From: Dehalococcoidia bacterium
Lineage (GTDB): Bacteria; Chloroflexota; Dehalococcoidia; Dehalococcoidales; UBA2162
Direction: 5' to 3'
Assembly (NCBI GenBank): GCA_011191975.1
Contig: DUFA01000072.1
Span: 1 to 57,681, forward strand
DNA length: 57,681 bases
The translations under genes were made by a program, and so were the position numbers. Each line of letters begins with the position of its first letter. Position 1 is the stretch's first letter. Under the pieces are notes generated by a model. That model was not told the origin of the DNA. It searched no databases and worked only from the letters and a program-made list of their open reading frames with translations. This document shows positions 8,772 to 17,230 of the stretch, piece by piece.

Positions 8772-9692
8772 ATGAATACTAAAGCTATCGTCAATCCTGT
8801 AGCAGGAAGTCACTCGGTTAAAAAAGACTGGGATCGAATTCGCAGCCAGATGCAGCAGGCAGGACTTGATTTCGATTTCGAGTTCACGCAGTATCCGGGA
8901 CACGCTACAGAGATCGCTAAACGATCTATTCAAAATAGTTATGGCTGTTTATTAGCAGTTGGAGGAGATGGCACTATTAACGAGGTAGCCAATGGTATTC
9001 TGTTTTCCGATAATGCGGAAAACACCGTTCTCGGAGTTGTGAATGTTGGAACCGCAAATGCCTTTAAGATGTCTCTGGGGCTAAGTGAAGAAGGAACCGA
9101 TTCTGGAATATCCTGGAAGATTCACCCACCTATGAAGATAGACGTTGGATTGATAAATTGTCAGTGTCAAGGTAAACAGGTGGAGCATTATTTTGTTAAT
9201 GAAGCCAGTGCCGGTTTGCCGGCTGAAGTTGTTAAAACATGGAATTATCTCCCGGACTCATATAACAAGAAATTGAACCTCTTTATGCGGACAATCACGG
9301 GTGTAATAACACTCATTAATAGTAAAAATAAACATCTCAACATAGAAATAGTTAATAATAAGGAAACCGGTAAGTTCTGTACGGTAGTCGTAGCAAATGG
9401 GAAATATTTTGCTGATGGTATGATAATCGCACCTCACGCAACTCTGGATGATGGACTGCTTGATTCCATTATCATTGGTGATATATCCAGATATGATTTA
9501 ATTAGAATACGGCCAAAACTCTATGATGGGACACACATAACGCATGAAAAATTCAGTGAAACAAAGGTATCCGAGATATCTATCGACTCTGAAGAGACGT
9601 TGATAATTGAGGCTGACGGAGATATCGTTGGTGAGAGTCCCGTATCGATCAGGGTAGTACCGTCAGCATTGAACGTATTACCCATTTACTAA
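8772..9692 (+). CDS. Diacylglycerol kinase-family lipid kinase (YegS/DgkB-like)
   Basis: A 306-residue soluble lipid kinase. The N-terminus MNTKAIVNPVAG, the nucleotide-binding GGDGTINEVANGI loop near residues 62-75 and the NVGTANAFKMSLG segment are the DAGK catalytic signature. The C-terminal half is the beta-sandwich with the ADG segment. It phosphorylates a membrane lipid such as diacylglycerol; the exact acceptor is uncertain. The frame can start 12 codons earlier at ATG 8736, but 8772 gives the canonical family start. The neighbouring PAP2-like gene would do the opposite reaction if active, so the pair may act on related lipids (inference). Confidence 0.88.
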   Translation: MNTKAIVNPVAGSHSVKKDWDRIRSQMQQAGLDFDFEFTQYPGHATEIAKRSIQNSYGCLLAVGGDGTINEVANGILFSDNAENTVLGVVNVGTANAFKMSLGLSEEGTDSGISWKIHPPMKIDVGLINCQCQGKQVEHYFVNEASAGLPAEVVKTWNYLPDSYNKKLNLFMRTITGVITLINSKNKHLNIEIVNNKETGKFCTVVVANGKYFADGMIIAPHATLDDGLLDSIIIGDISRYDLIRIRPKLYDGTHITHEKFSETKVSEISIDSEETLIIEADGDIVGESPVSIRVVPSALNVLPIY

Positions 9693-9788
9693 TGTCTTCG
9701 TTTCTCTATTGATTGACAGCATAGAACACATGTGCTACTATGGCGTATCTTACGAGCTGCGTAGAAAAATTGTTTGGATAATATCTTA

Positions 9789-11006
9789 ATGGGATCGATA
9801 AAAATCACCAGGTCGCAAGCGCGAAGGTTCATTCTCATTCACCAGTGCCTATTACCACCCCGGACAATTTCAGGAAAACAAGGTATCCTCGATTTCTTAA
9901 ATCGTGTAGGGTGTATCCAGTATGATCCGCTGAATATCGTCGGCAATAATCCGGAACTCGTTCTCCAGTCCCGCGTTAAGGACTTCAAACCTGAAATCCT
10001 TGAAGAAATGCTTTACACGGATCGGACACTTGTCGATGACTGGGACAAGATGATGGCAATTTATCCCGTTACCGATAAACCTCATTTCCACTATCGCCAG
10101 CTCGAAGCCGCGAAGCGAGACAGGCGACGCAATGCCGATCATACCCTGACTGTAATTCCTGAAATACGTAAAACGATTGAGGAGAGAGGTCCATTGTCAT
10201 CGATCGATTTTGAACATGACAGGAAAGTTGCCTGGTCGTGGGGGCCGACACGGTTGGCCAAGGTGGCATTGGATGACATGTACTACCAGGGTGAACTGGT
10301 CATACACCACAAGCTAAATACCAGGAAATTTTATGACCTGGCAAGACGTCATATTCCGGAAGAAATTTTGAACGCACCGGATCCGCATAAATCACATGAG
10401 GAATACCAGGACTGGCATGTGCATAGACGACTCCGAAGCCTTGGCCTGGCCTGGAGTAGAGCTGGGATATGGCCGTGGATACACCGAACGAGTACCAAAG
10501 AGAGAGTAATAATTTTAGAACGACTGGTAGACCGTGGTGATATTGCCGAAGTAAAGGTAGAGGAAATCAGATATCCCTTTTACGTGTCGAGTATGGATTT
10601 ATCGACTCTTAAGGAAACCGGGGAAATGAATGAGATCCCGCATCAGGCAGCGATAATAGCACCGCTTGATAGCCTGATGTGGGACAGAGAGTTGATCAAT
10701 GCCCTGTTCGAATTCAATTATCGGTGGGAAGTATACAAGCCGGTGAAGGAAAGAGAATACGGCTATTATGTGTTGCCTGTTCTTTACAGGGATCGGTTTA
10801 TCGCTCGGTTCGAACCGGGGAGAGACAAGAAAAACGGCACTCTGGTAATCAAGAACTGGTGGTGGGAGAAGAACTTTGAAGTAACGCAGGATATCCAGGA
10901 TGCACTAATAGACTGTTTCAATAATTTCCTTAAATATCTGAGTACCAATAAACTGAAAATAAATAAGAGACTGGTTGATCGTGAAGGACTGAACTGGTTA
11001 CTCTGA
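9789..11006 (+). CDS. YcaQ/AlkX-like DNA glycosylase (winged-helix HTH_42 family)
   Basis: A 405-residue member of the HTH_42 family, which includes AlkZ and YcaQ/AlkX. These bacterial glycosylases excise alkylated bases, and the YcaQ type unhooks interstrand crosslinks. The N-terminal ITRSQARRFILIHQ and the segment FLNRVGCIQYDPLNIVGNN are characteristic. The catalytic QxD motif of the YcaQ type is seen as Q-Y-D, rather than QxQ as in AlkZ. The C-terminal part (APLDSLMWDRELINALFEF, ARFEPGRDKKNGTL) is also typical. The length is normal. The frame extends to TTG 9774; ATG 9789 is preferred, although neither has a clear Shine-Dalgarno. The next gene starts 15 bases downstream, so cotranscription is likely. 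Confidence 0.85.
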   Translation: MGSIKITRSQARRFILIHQCLLPPRTISGKQGILDFLNRVGCIQYDPLNIVGNNPELVLQSRVKDFKPEILEEMLYTDRTLVDDWDKMMAIYPVTDKPHFHYRQLEAAKRDRRRNADHTLTVIPEIRKTIEERGPLSSIDFEHDRKVAWSWGPTRLAKVALDDMYYQGELVIHHKLNTRKFYDLARRHIPEEILNAPDPHKSHEEYQDWHVHRRLRSLGLAWSRAGIWPWIHRTSTKERVIILERLVDRGDIAEVKVEEIRYPFYVSSMDLSTLKETGEMNEIPHQAAIIAPLDSLMWDRELINALFEFNYRWEVYKPVKEREYGYYVLPVLYRDRFIARFEPGRDKKNGTLVIKNWWWEKNFEVTQDIQDALIDCFNNFLKYLSTNKLKINKRLVDREGLNWLL

Positions 11007-11021
11007 AAAGAGAGGTAAAAA

Positions 11022-12620
11022 ATGGTGAACAGGCTGTCCCAGGATATTCCTCAAATAATCGTAATACAAAAAATATCAGGTAACTGGTTTGTGACTTTAA
11101 ATAAACTGGTTTTACAGCATCTGGGTGAAAATCAGGCAAATAGAATATTCATCGAAGCAGGAGATGAAATATTAATTTCCTTGAGGGAAGATTCGGGTAT
11201 AGCGATACCGGTACACAAAGGTAACAGGATACAACTGCCGGAGACTATCGTAAATGCTCTATCATTACGCAGTAACTCACTTATCGGTTTTGTCCAGAGA
11301 GATAGAGCAGTGGCGGTCAAAAAAGTGGAGATCGTCGAAGAAGAAGGTGAACGGTCTAAAGCGCTGGATATTGAAACACCATACAAGGTTATAAGAAAAG
11401 TTATTACCAACCCGATGCCAGAAGAGTTAATACCTAGACTTGAGAAACAATGCAAAGACTTAAGTCTAGATTATGATGTAATAGGCTATCTAAAAGGCAG
11501 ACAGACACTGGAAGCCTGGCAGTCACGAAAGATACTGACCTTATCCGAACCGTCCGATGAAGAACTACGAAACGATCTGATAAAGGATAGACTTGACAAG
11601 CAGGAAGAAAATGGTTCTTGGGAAGGCGACGTGATTCTCACAGCAAGGAACCTGAGAGAGTTAACCGAACTTGGCTTGACTCGAGAGGATGATAAGGTAA
11701 AGAAAGCTGCTACGTGGCTTCTGGACAGACCTCAATCGCCCCATAATCCGGGTATGTGGTTCCTGAATGACCGGCTTGTTGAAGAACAGATAGAAATTGT
11801 AGGAAGAAGGCAGAAGCAAACTCACGGAAGCAGAGACAGGTTCAGGAAACGCCCGGTATTAGAGATAAAAGCGGTAAAGGCAGGTTATGACCTGCTTCGT
11901 GACGTATGCGGATCCAGAATAATGTGGCCTAATGCTCAGGTACTGGAAGCTTTGCTGATGCTGGAGTACGAAGACAATGAAAGAGTCCAGACTGCAATCA
12001 ATTCTTTGACGAGGGGCAGGTGGTGCGAATGCGCCTACCAGCACGGATTTACTCCCAAGACTGAACTTACTGCAAAGGGACCTCCCGTAATTGAAGATTT
12101 AGAACGCGTTTGCATGACGCAATATAAATATGGTGGCATAAATGATCTGGAAATACTGAAAGAAAATGTGAATTATAAACCGGGAATGCTTATACCCAGG
12201 AAAAAGGCCATCTCGAAAAAGGATCACATTGAATACACGCTGGCTCTGGATGAATTGAATGTATCCGGATGTGAAACAATGACGGTTAAAGCTCTGGGCT
12301 GCATAAATAACGCAAGAGCCAGAAGAATGGCTGAAGCTCATCTCTGGCGTTTTGCCGGGCTACAACACGGTACTGATGGTGAATTTGCCAGTGGCATCAC
12401 ACTTAATTATCTCGCCGAGACTGAATTTCTGGAAATATTCTCATGTTATGATACTGCTATAGCCAGAGTAGTATTACTGAGATCGATACCCTGGATACGT
12501 AAACACCAGAACGAAGATGGATCCTGGGGAGAGGGAAAAGAGAAAGAACGCGCAACCCTTGCTGTAATCAAGACTTTAAATAAATTGAACCTTATTGCAG
12601 CTCTACGAGAGAGGAGTTGA
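11022..12620 (+). CDS. AbrB-like / alpha-alpha-toroid two-part protein, function unknown
   Basis: A 532-residue protein that I cannot name. Residues 12-56 (NWFVTLNKLVLQHLG, then GDEILISLRE) and 64-100 (GNRIQLPETIVNALSLR, then AVAVKKVEI) look like two successive swapped-hairpin AbrB/SpoVT-like units. The rest is helical and resembles prenyltransferase/terpene-cyclase alpha-alpha barrels: a repeat QEENGSWEGD then LTARNLRELTELGL near residue 195, and HQNEDGSWGEGKEKERATLA near residue 505. No DxDD or other cyclase acid motif is visible, so catalysis is doubtful. It also has Cys and Trp clusters (RWCECAYQHGF). It lies in an apparent operon with the upstream glycosylase and the downstream DUF3795 gene. 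Confidence 0.6.
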   Translation: MVNRLSQDIPQIIVIQKISGNWFVTLNKLVLQHLGENQANRIFIEAGDEILISLREDSGIAIPVHKGNRIQLPETIVNALSLRSNSLIGFVQRDRAVAVKKVEIVEEEGERSKALDIETPYKVIRKVITNPMPEELIPRLEKQCKDLSLDYDVIGYLKGRQTLEAWQSRKILTLSEPSDEELRNDLIKDRLDKQEENGSWEGDVILTARNLRELTELGLTREDDKVKKAATWLLDRPQSPHNPGMWFLNDRLVEEQIEIVGRRQKQTHGSRDRFRKRPVLEIKAVKAGYDLLRDVCGSRIMWPNAQVLEALLMLEYEDNERVQTAINSLTRGRWCECAYQHGFTPKTELTAKGPPVIEDLERVCMTQYKYGGINDLEILKENVNYKPGMLIPRKKAISKKDHIEYTLALDELNVSGCETMTVKALGCINNARARRMAEAHLWRFAGLQHGTDGEFASGITLNYLAETEFLEIFSCYDTAIARVVLLRSIPWIRKHQNEDGSWGEGKEKERATLAVIKTLNKLNLIAALRERS

Positions 12621-12623
12621 ATC

Positions 12624-12947
12624 ATGGCTAAAGCAATACATGAACTGGGATACTGTGGTGAAGACTGTGAACCGTGTCATATCTATCACGCCACGGTATT
12701 CGGAGAAGCGCTTGCACCTGAAGTGATAAAAAGGTGGCAGGAAGATATTAAAAAATACCACGGAGTCGAGGTAGAACCTGAACAGCTTAAATGCCATGGT
12801 TGCCGTTATGAAGGAGAAGATGACTTCTTTACCTTTAAGCGATGTCCCATTCGTGGCTGCTGTCAATCACGTGAGATACCCAGTTGTAAATTTTGTCCGG
12901 ATATCGAAACCTGCCCCTGGGAGGTGCATCCGGCGAGATTTTCCTGA
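12624..12947 (+). CDS. DUF3795-type Cys-rich protein
   Basis: A 107-residue protein with 12 cysteines. It starts with the family signature LGYCGEDCEPCHIYH and continues with LKCHGCRYEGED, KRCPIRGCCQSREI and CKFCPDIETC. DUF3795 proteins of anaerobes are thought to bind zinc or an Fe-S cluster, but their role is unknown. The start ATG lies 4 bases after the previous stop, with a GAGGAG ribosome binding site inside the preceding gene, so translation is probably coupled. Confidence 0.8.
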   Translation: MAKAIHELGYCGEDCEPCHIYHATVFGEALAPEVIKRWQEDIKKYHGVEVEPEQLKCHGCRYEGEDDFFTFKRCPIRGCCQSREIPSCKFCPDIETCPWEVHPARFS

Positions 12948-12990
12948 GTTACTTATATGAGACAGAATTATAAGTTATGGGAGGTGAAAA

Positions 12991-13479
12991 ATGCATACAC
13001 TTGTAGATATGCTGGATATCAGTCGTAAAGAATTTACCCGAAATTTGAAAGGTCTGACCGACGAAGATGCCCGAAAGCGTATCGAACCGATGAACTGTAT
13101 CAGCTGGATAATCGCCCACGTTGCTAACCAGCACTTTGGGATTTACGTAACCTGGGCACAGGGTAAAGAACATGATGAAAGGTATCTTCCGTACGGTTTC
13201 GGCAGTCCTGCTTCACAACCGCCGCTCGAAGAAGTATTGACACTATGGAATGATGCCTGCCGGGATGCGGATGTATGGCTCAAGACAGCAACGGAAGAAG
13301 ATATGAAAGCCTTGCCTGTTGCAGCGTCGCCTGAAAGTGAAAATATGGGAGCGTTAACGGTACGGTGTATCTTTCATACCTGGTGTCACCTTGGGGAGAT
13401 TAGTTCTATCCGGCAGGTACTCGGACACAAGCCACCTCAGTTCGTAAACATGTACGACTGGCTCTATCCGGGAGATTAG
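12991..13479 (+). CDS. DinB-family four-helix-bundle protein
   Basis: A 162-residue protein of the DinB/DUF664 (YfiT-like) superfamily of metal-binding four-helix bundles. Three His ligands are expected, in WIIAHVANQHFG near residue 45 and FHTWCHLGEISSIRQVLG near residue 135; the latter motif is strongly family-like. Some members are thiol-dependent transferases (mycothiol, bacillithiol), others are uncharacterised. Despite the name, this is not DNA polymerase IV. The Shine-Dalgarno GGGAGGTG is 4 bases before the ATG. Confidence 0.85.
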   Translation: MHTLVDMLDISRKEFTRNLKGLTDEDARKRIEPMNCISWIIAHVANQHFGIYVTWAQGKEHDERYLPYGFGSPASQPPLEEVLTLWNDACRDADVWLKTATEEDMKALPVAASPESENMGALTVRCIFHTWCHLGEISSIRQVLGHKPPQFVNMYDWLYPGD

Positions 13480-13485
13480 AAAGCA

Positions 13486-14397
13486 ATGAATGATAGCAGA
13501 ATGCATGTATGCCTGGTCTGCCATACCGAACCGGATGTATGGGATGGGGGATTCAAATCTATCGATGTCGTGCTTCCTGTATTTCTGGATAAAATAAGTA
13601 TGGTACAGGATCACCGGGGAAATAGTCCGAAAATTACCTGGTGTCTGACAAACCAGGTCATAAAACATCGTCCCGAACCGTTTCTGAAACTGCTGGGCCA
13701 GAGACATGAAGTCGGTATTCACAGTCATTATCCCGGTGCAGACGGTAATCTGGAACACCAGCAGGAGATTAACAGGGAAAATCTTGACAGGTTCGGAGAA
13801 TGGCTTCCGGAACTGTATCGGACTGTTGTCGATGCTGGTTTTCCGAAATCCCGGACGCAGGTAACCTGGATGTTTGCTTATCGTGACAGCATGACACAGG
13901 TGCTCTCCGAAACCGGGATAGATATAGACTGCAGCGTATGTTACGGCGGCGCCCATTACCTGCCGGATGGTTTTCTCCTTGCTGACAGCAGGAAGAGAAG
14001 TACCGGCAAACCGTACCGGACGAGTATTTCTGATCACTGCATTGAAGGAGATTCTGCAGTTGTAGAACTGCCGGTCAGCGGTGGATTCGGTGATTACTGG
14101 ATCCCTGATCAGGAAGGCCGATTCGAGTACTTTTACCCGATTGCTTCAGATGATGAAGCCGGTAAGATGATAGCATTATTCATCCGTAGGATGGGCACAC
14201 TTGTTTACAGTGAAACAGATATTTTTCACATCCATTTTCACCTGTATGAATTTCTGCTGCCTGGCGGTGTGGATGAAAGCAGACTGGATCGGGCTGTGAT
14301 GATATTGCAGAATATAGTATCGGATAACAGAGTATCTTTTTCAACGGTATCTGAAGCTGTGGATGACTGGTTGACAACAGTACCAGAACAGGAGTGA
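13486..14397 (+). CDS. NodB-like (polysaccharide deacetylase fold) protein
   Basis: A 303-residue soluble protein. The motif RHEVGIHSHYPGAD near residues 75-88 matches the metal-binding HxxxH of carbohydrate esterase family 4, and an acidic residue near the N-terminus (CHTEPDVWDGG) could be the catalytic Asp region. The C-terminal DIFHIHFHLYEF has the further His expected in the fold. There is no signal peptide, so it acts in the cytoplasm, unlike peptidoglycan deacetylases. The substrate is unknown. The start follows the DinB gene stop by 6 bases. Confidence 0.65.
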   Translation: MNDSRMHVCLVCHTEPDVWDGGFKSIDVVLPVFLDKISMVQDHRGNSPKITWCLTNQVIKHRPEPFLKLLGQRHEVGIHSHYPGADGNLEHQQEINRENLDRFGEWLPELYRTVVDAGFPKSRTQVTWMFAYRDSMTQVLSETGIDIDCSVCYGGAHYLPDGFLLADSRKRSTGKPYRTSISDHCIEGDSAVVELPVSGGFGDYWIPDQEGRFEYFYPIASDDEAGKMIALFIRRMGTLVYSETDIFHIHFHLYEFLLPGGVDESRLDRAVMILQNIVSDNRVSFSTVSEAVDDWLTTVPEQE

Positions 14398-14430
14398 ACC
14401 TGTTAAAGAAAGTGTAACAGCGAGGAAAAG

Positions 14431-14916
14431 ATGGCGGAACTTAAATATGTCACATATTGTGGGTTATACTGCAGGCAGTGTTCTACCTTGACTCATATAC
14501 CGCAACAGGCGAAGGCTCTGTACAATACGTTGAAGAGAGAAGGTTTCGATTATTTCGGATCCTATGAATCCGAAAAATTCAACGATTTCTGGGAGTATCT
14601 CCAGCAATTGGCTGATCAGGACAGGACGAATCCCGGTTGCCGGGGTGGATGTGGTGATCCGGGATGTAAGGTGCGTATTTGTGCTCGTGATAAGAACGTG
14701 GAAATCTGCGTGTACTGTGATGAATACCCCTGTAGTAACTTTGATTCGCTACTCAGGCAATATCCAGCATTACTAGGTGACGGAAAGAAGCTGAAAGAGA
14801 TAGGTATCGACGCCTGGCTTGAAGTACAGGAAGAACGATGCAGTCGAGGATACTGTTTTACCGATACCAGGTATGACATCGAAGTGGAAAAGGAACAGGG
14901 AGGTGAAATCCCATGA
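14431..14916 (+). CDS. DUF3795-type Cys-rich protein (second copy)
   Basis: A 161-residue protein with the DUF3795 start YVTYCGLYCRQCSTL, a central GCRGGCGDPGCKVRICA cluster and CVYCDEYPCSNFDSLL. It is a longer relative of the protein at 12624. The layout of early CGLxCxxC, middle Cys pairs and a C-terminal YCDxxPC is the full-length form of the family. Binding of a metal or Fe-S cluster is inferred from the cysteines only. Its last four bases overlap the start of the AlkD-like gene (ATGA), a sign of coupled translation. Confidence 0.82.
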   Translation: MAELKYVTYCGLYCRQCSTLTHIPQQAKALYNTLKREGFDYFGSYESEKFNDFWEYLQQLADQDRTNPGCRGGCGDPGCKVRICARDKNVEICVYCDEYPCSNFDSLLRQYPALLGDGKKLKEIGIDAWLEVQEERCSRGYCFTDTRYDIEVEKEQGGEIP

Positions 14917-15569
14917 CAAGTGAAGCGGTGCTGAAACTTGAAAAGCGACTCTTCGATGATAGTGAATACACTCATCCGAGAGAGGTTCCGATTGACTTTA
15001 TCGAAGGAGTGAAAACTCTTTCGGATGAAGAAGCGCTGGAACTGGCTGCACGGCTTTTCATGCAGACTGAGTGGCGGTATTACCGACCTTCTGTAAATAT
15101 CTTCTATAAACATCCTACTGCCAGGACGAAGATTACAGCTGAATACCTGAAACCACTTGGAGACAGGATGGACACTTGGGGGTTGGTGGATGCTTTCTCA
15201 GCCATTGCCGGTCCCGCCTGGCGTGAAGGCTATATTAACGATGAAATCGTGATGAGCTGGACTCGGTCGGAAAGCCGGTGGTGGCGTAGAGCTGCCCTGG
15301 TCTGCACGGTATTCCTGAACCGGAAAGCACAGGGCGGAAGAGGAGATACGCCGCGGACATTAATGGTTTGTAAAGTCCTGGCATCCGATAAGGATGATAT
15401 GGTCGCCAAAGGAATGTCCTGGGCATTAAGAGACCTGAGTAAGCGCGATCGCGTAGCCGTAGAGAAGTTCATCGAAGAACACAGAGATGAGTTGCCGGCA
15501 CTGGTGAAACGGGAAGTCCGAAACAAACTGACACTGGGAGTCAAGAATCCGCGGCGGAAACAAATCTAG
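14913..15569 (+). CDS. AlkD-like DNA alkylation repair enzyme (HEAT-repeat glycosylase)
   Basis: A 218-residue HEAT-repeat protein of the DNA alkylation repair family, which removes N3- and N7-alkylpurines without base flipping. The key residues of AlkD are recognisable: Trp and Asp in DTWGLVDAFS near residues 90-95, Arg/Trp in ESRWWRRAALV, and the later Trp in GMSWALRDLS near residue 169. A positively charged C-terminus (NPRRKQI) ends the protein. It is translationally coupled to the upstream DUF3795 gene. A remnant of another family member lies at 54210-54380. Confidence 0.85.
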   Translation: MTSEAVLKLEKRLFDDSEYTHPREVPIDFIEGVKTLSDEEALELAARLFMQTEWRYYRPSVNIFYKHPTARTKITAEYLKPLGDRMDTWGLVDAFSAIAGPAWREGYINDEIVMSWTRSESRWWRRAALVCTVFLNRKAQGGRGDTPRTLMVCKVLASDKDDMVAKGMSWALRDLSKRDRVAVEKFIEEHRDELPALVKREVRNKLTLGVKNPRRKQI

Positions 15570-15624
15570 ACCAATACCGAGTTGTCCGATCAGGCATCCG
15601 GTAAGAACATCTAAAGGAATGTAA

Positions 15625-16374
15625 ATGAACGAAAACGCAATTAAGATTGATGGCCTTGGATTCAGCTATGGAAAACTTAAGGTGATCAATGACCTCTCGC
15701 TTGAAATTCCTCGCGGTACAAGTTTCGGATTGCTGGGTCCGAACGGATCCGGAAAGACCACGTTAATCAAACTGCTGATTGGGTTGTTGAAACCTAGCTG
15801 CGGGAATATCCAGTGCCTGGGACAACGTCCTTCTTTTTCGAATGCAATAATGCGCGGCTATATGCCCCAGCTTCCTTCACTGTACACGGAACTTACCGTC
15901 AGACATAATATCGACTTTTTCGCCCGTATCTACGGGCTTAAGTATAAGAAGCAAAGAGAAGAAAGAGTCGATGAAGTAATAAAACTGGTTGACCTGTGGG
16001 ATAAGAGAAAAACCCAGGTTATGCACTTGAGTGGTGGAATGAAGCAGCGTGTTAGTCTCGGTTGTGCCATCGTTCACAATCCGCCGCTGATATTTCTCGA
16101 TGAACCGACGGTTGGCCTCGATCCAGATGTGCGTGTTAAATTCTGGGAATATTTCAGAACACTCACTAATGCAGGAGTGACTATCATAGTCTCGAGTCAT
16201 ACCACGGATGACGCCGCCCATTGCGACAAACTCGTATTTCTAAGGCAGGGACAAATAATAGCCGTAGGAACACCTGATGAACTCAGGTCGGCTACCGGTA
16301 ATGCGAATACCAGCCTGGAAGACGCTTTCCTCTACTTCATAAGAAAGACCGGGGAGGTGCAAAATGCTCAGTAA
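15625..16374 (+). CDS. ABC transporter ATP-binding protein (ABC-2 type exporter)
   Basis: A 249-residue ATPase. Walker A is GPNGSGKTT (about residues 38-46), the Q-loop lies at MPQLPS, the signature is LSGGMKQRVS, Walker B is PLIFLDEPT and the H-loop is SSHTTDDA. It belongs to the CcmA/drug-export class. It pairs with the permease that overlaps its last 11 bases, and together they should form an exporter of an unknown lipid, drug or peptide. Confidence 0.92.
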   Translation: MNENAIKIDGLGFSYGKLKVINDLSLEIPRGTSFGLLGPNGSGKTTLIKLLIGLLKPSCGNIQCLGQRPSFSNAIMRGYMPQLPSLYTELTVRHNIDFFARIYGLKYKKQREERVDEVIKLVDLWDKRKTQVMHLSGGMKQRVSLGCAIVHNPPLIFLDEPTVGLDPDVRVKFWEYFRTLTNAGVTIIVSSHTTDDAAHCDKLVFLRQGQIIAVGTPDELRSATGNANTSLEDAFLYFIRKTGEVQNAQ

Positions 16375-17098
16375 TTCATTCAGTATTGCCAACAGGATCA
16401 TAAATCAGTTAATTCGTGATCGCCGTACCCTTGGATTGCTGGTATTCGCTCCTCTCCTTATCGCCAGTATTGTTGGTGTATCTACGCCGGAGAAACAGAT
16501 GCTGGACTATACTACTCCTGCCATGCTGGGTATGCTGATATTGTTCTTTGGGTTTCTGCTAACGGGTATCAGTTTCCAGAGAGAACGTTCCCAGGGTACC
16601 CTTGAACGACTCCTCGCCGCGCCGGTATCTAGACTCGATATAGTCGGTGGATACCTCTTTGGCTTCCTGCTGTTCGCACTTGCCCAGACTCTAATTATAT
16701 TTTTTTACATGGTTTACGTACTCGATATTACCCACCAGGGTGAGATATGGCAGATTATTGTATTCCAGGCGGTCGTTGGCGTCGGAGCGGTCTGCCTGGG
16801 AACGTTCGCATCCACCTTCGCTCGGAACGAATTCCAGATAGCCCAATTCATACCGATATTCATACTGCCGCAGTTTTTCCTCTGCGGCCTGTTATGGCCG
16901 GTTGACCAATTACCCGAATACCTGCAGTGGATAGCGAAATTCCTTCCGCTGACCTACGCGGTCGACGGACTGAGAGAGATAATGCTCCATGGGAAGAATC
17001 TCCTGGATGTATGGGTTGAATTATCGGTTCTGGTAGGTTTCGCTGTAGTGATGTCCGTGCTGGCAGCTCTTTCTCTCAGGAGAGGCAGCGTCGGGTAG
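16364..17098 (+). CDS. ABC-2 type transporter permease
   Basis: A 244-residue membrane protein with six predicted helices. The cytoplasmic segment ISFQRERSQGTLERLLAAPVSR is the ABC-2 permease hallmark, and the late FILPQFFLCGLLWPVDQLPEYLQWIAKFLP region is the usual NodJ/DrrB-like ending, followed by LTYAVDGLREI. The start ATG has GGGGAGGTG ahead of it, inside the ATPase gene. It forms an exporter with the preceding ATPase; the cargo is unknown. Confidence 0.9.
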   Translation: MLSNSFSIANRIINQLIRDRRTLGLLVFAPLLIASIVGVSTPEKQMLDYTTPAMLGMLILFFGFLLTGISFQRERSQGTLERLLAAPVSRLDIVGGYLFGFLLFALAQTLIIFFYMVYVLDITHQGEIWQIIVFQAVVGVGAVCLGTFASTFARNEFQIAQFIPIFILPQFFLCGLLWPVDQLPEYLQWIAKFLPLTYAVDGLREIMLHGKNLLDVWVELSVLVGFAVVMSVLAALSLRRGSVG

Positions 17099-17230
17099 CA
17101 GCTTTTTCTGGGTAGATAGTCACATCAGTATACAAAATAATTAAGATGTTCCAGAATGTTTTCACTCACTATCTGCTCGTGTTTATGGTAAAATTAATCG
17201 AATACATAAGTAACAGGAAGAACGTAAAAC

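Noticed and set aside
13354-14037. 227-codon minus-strand frame opposite the NodB-like gene
   Set aside because: It overlaps two better supported plus-strand genes and lacks motifs.
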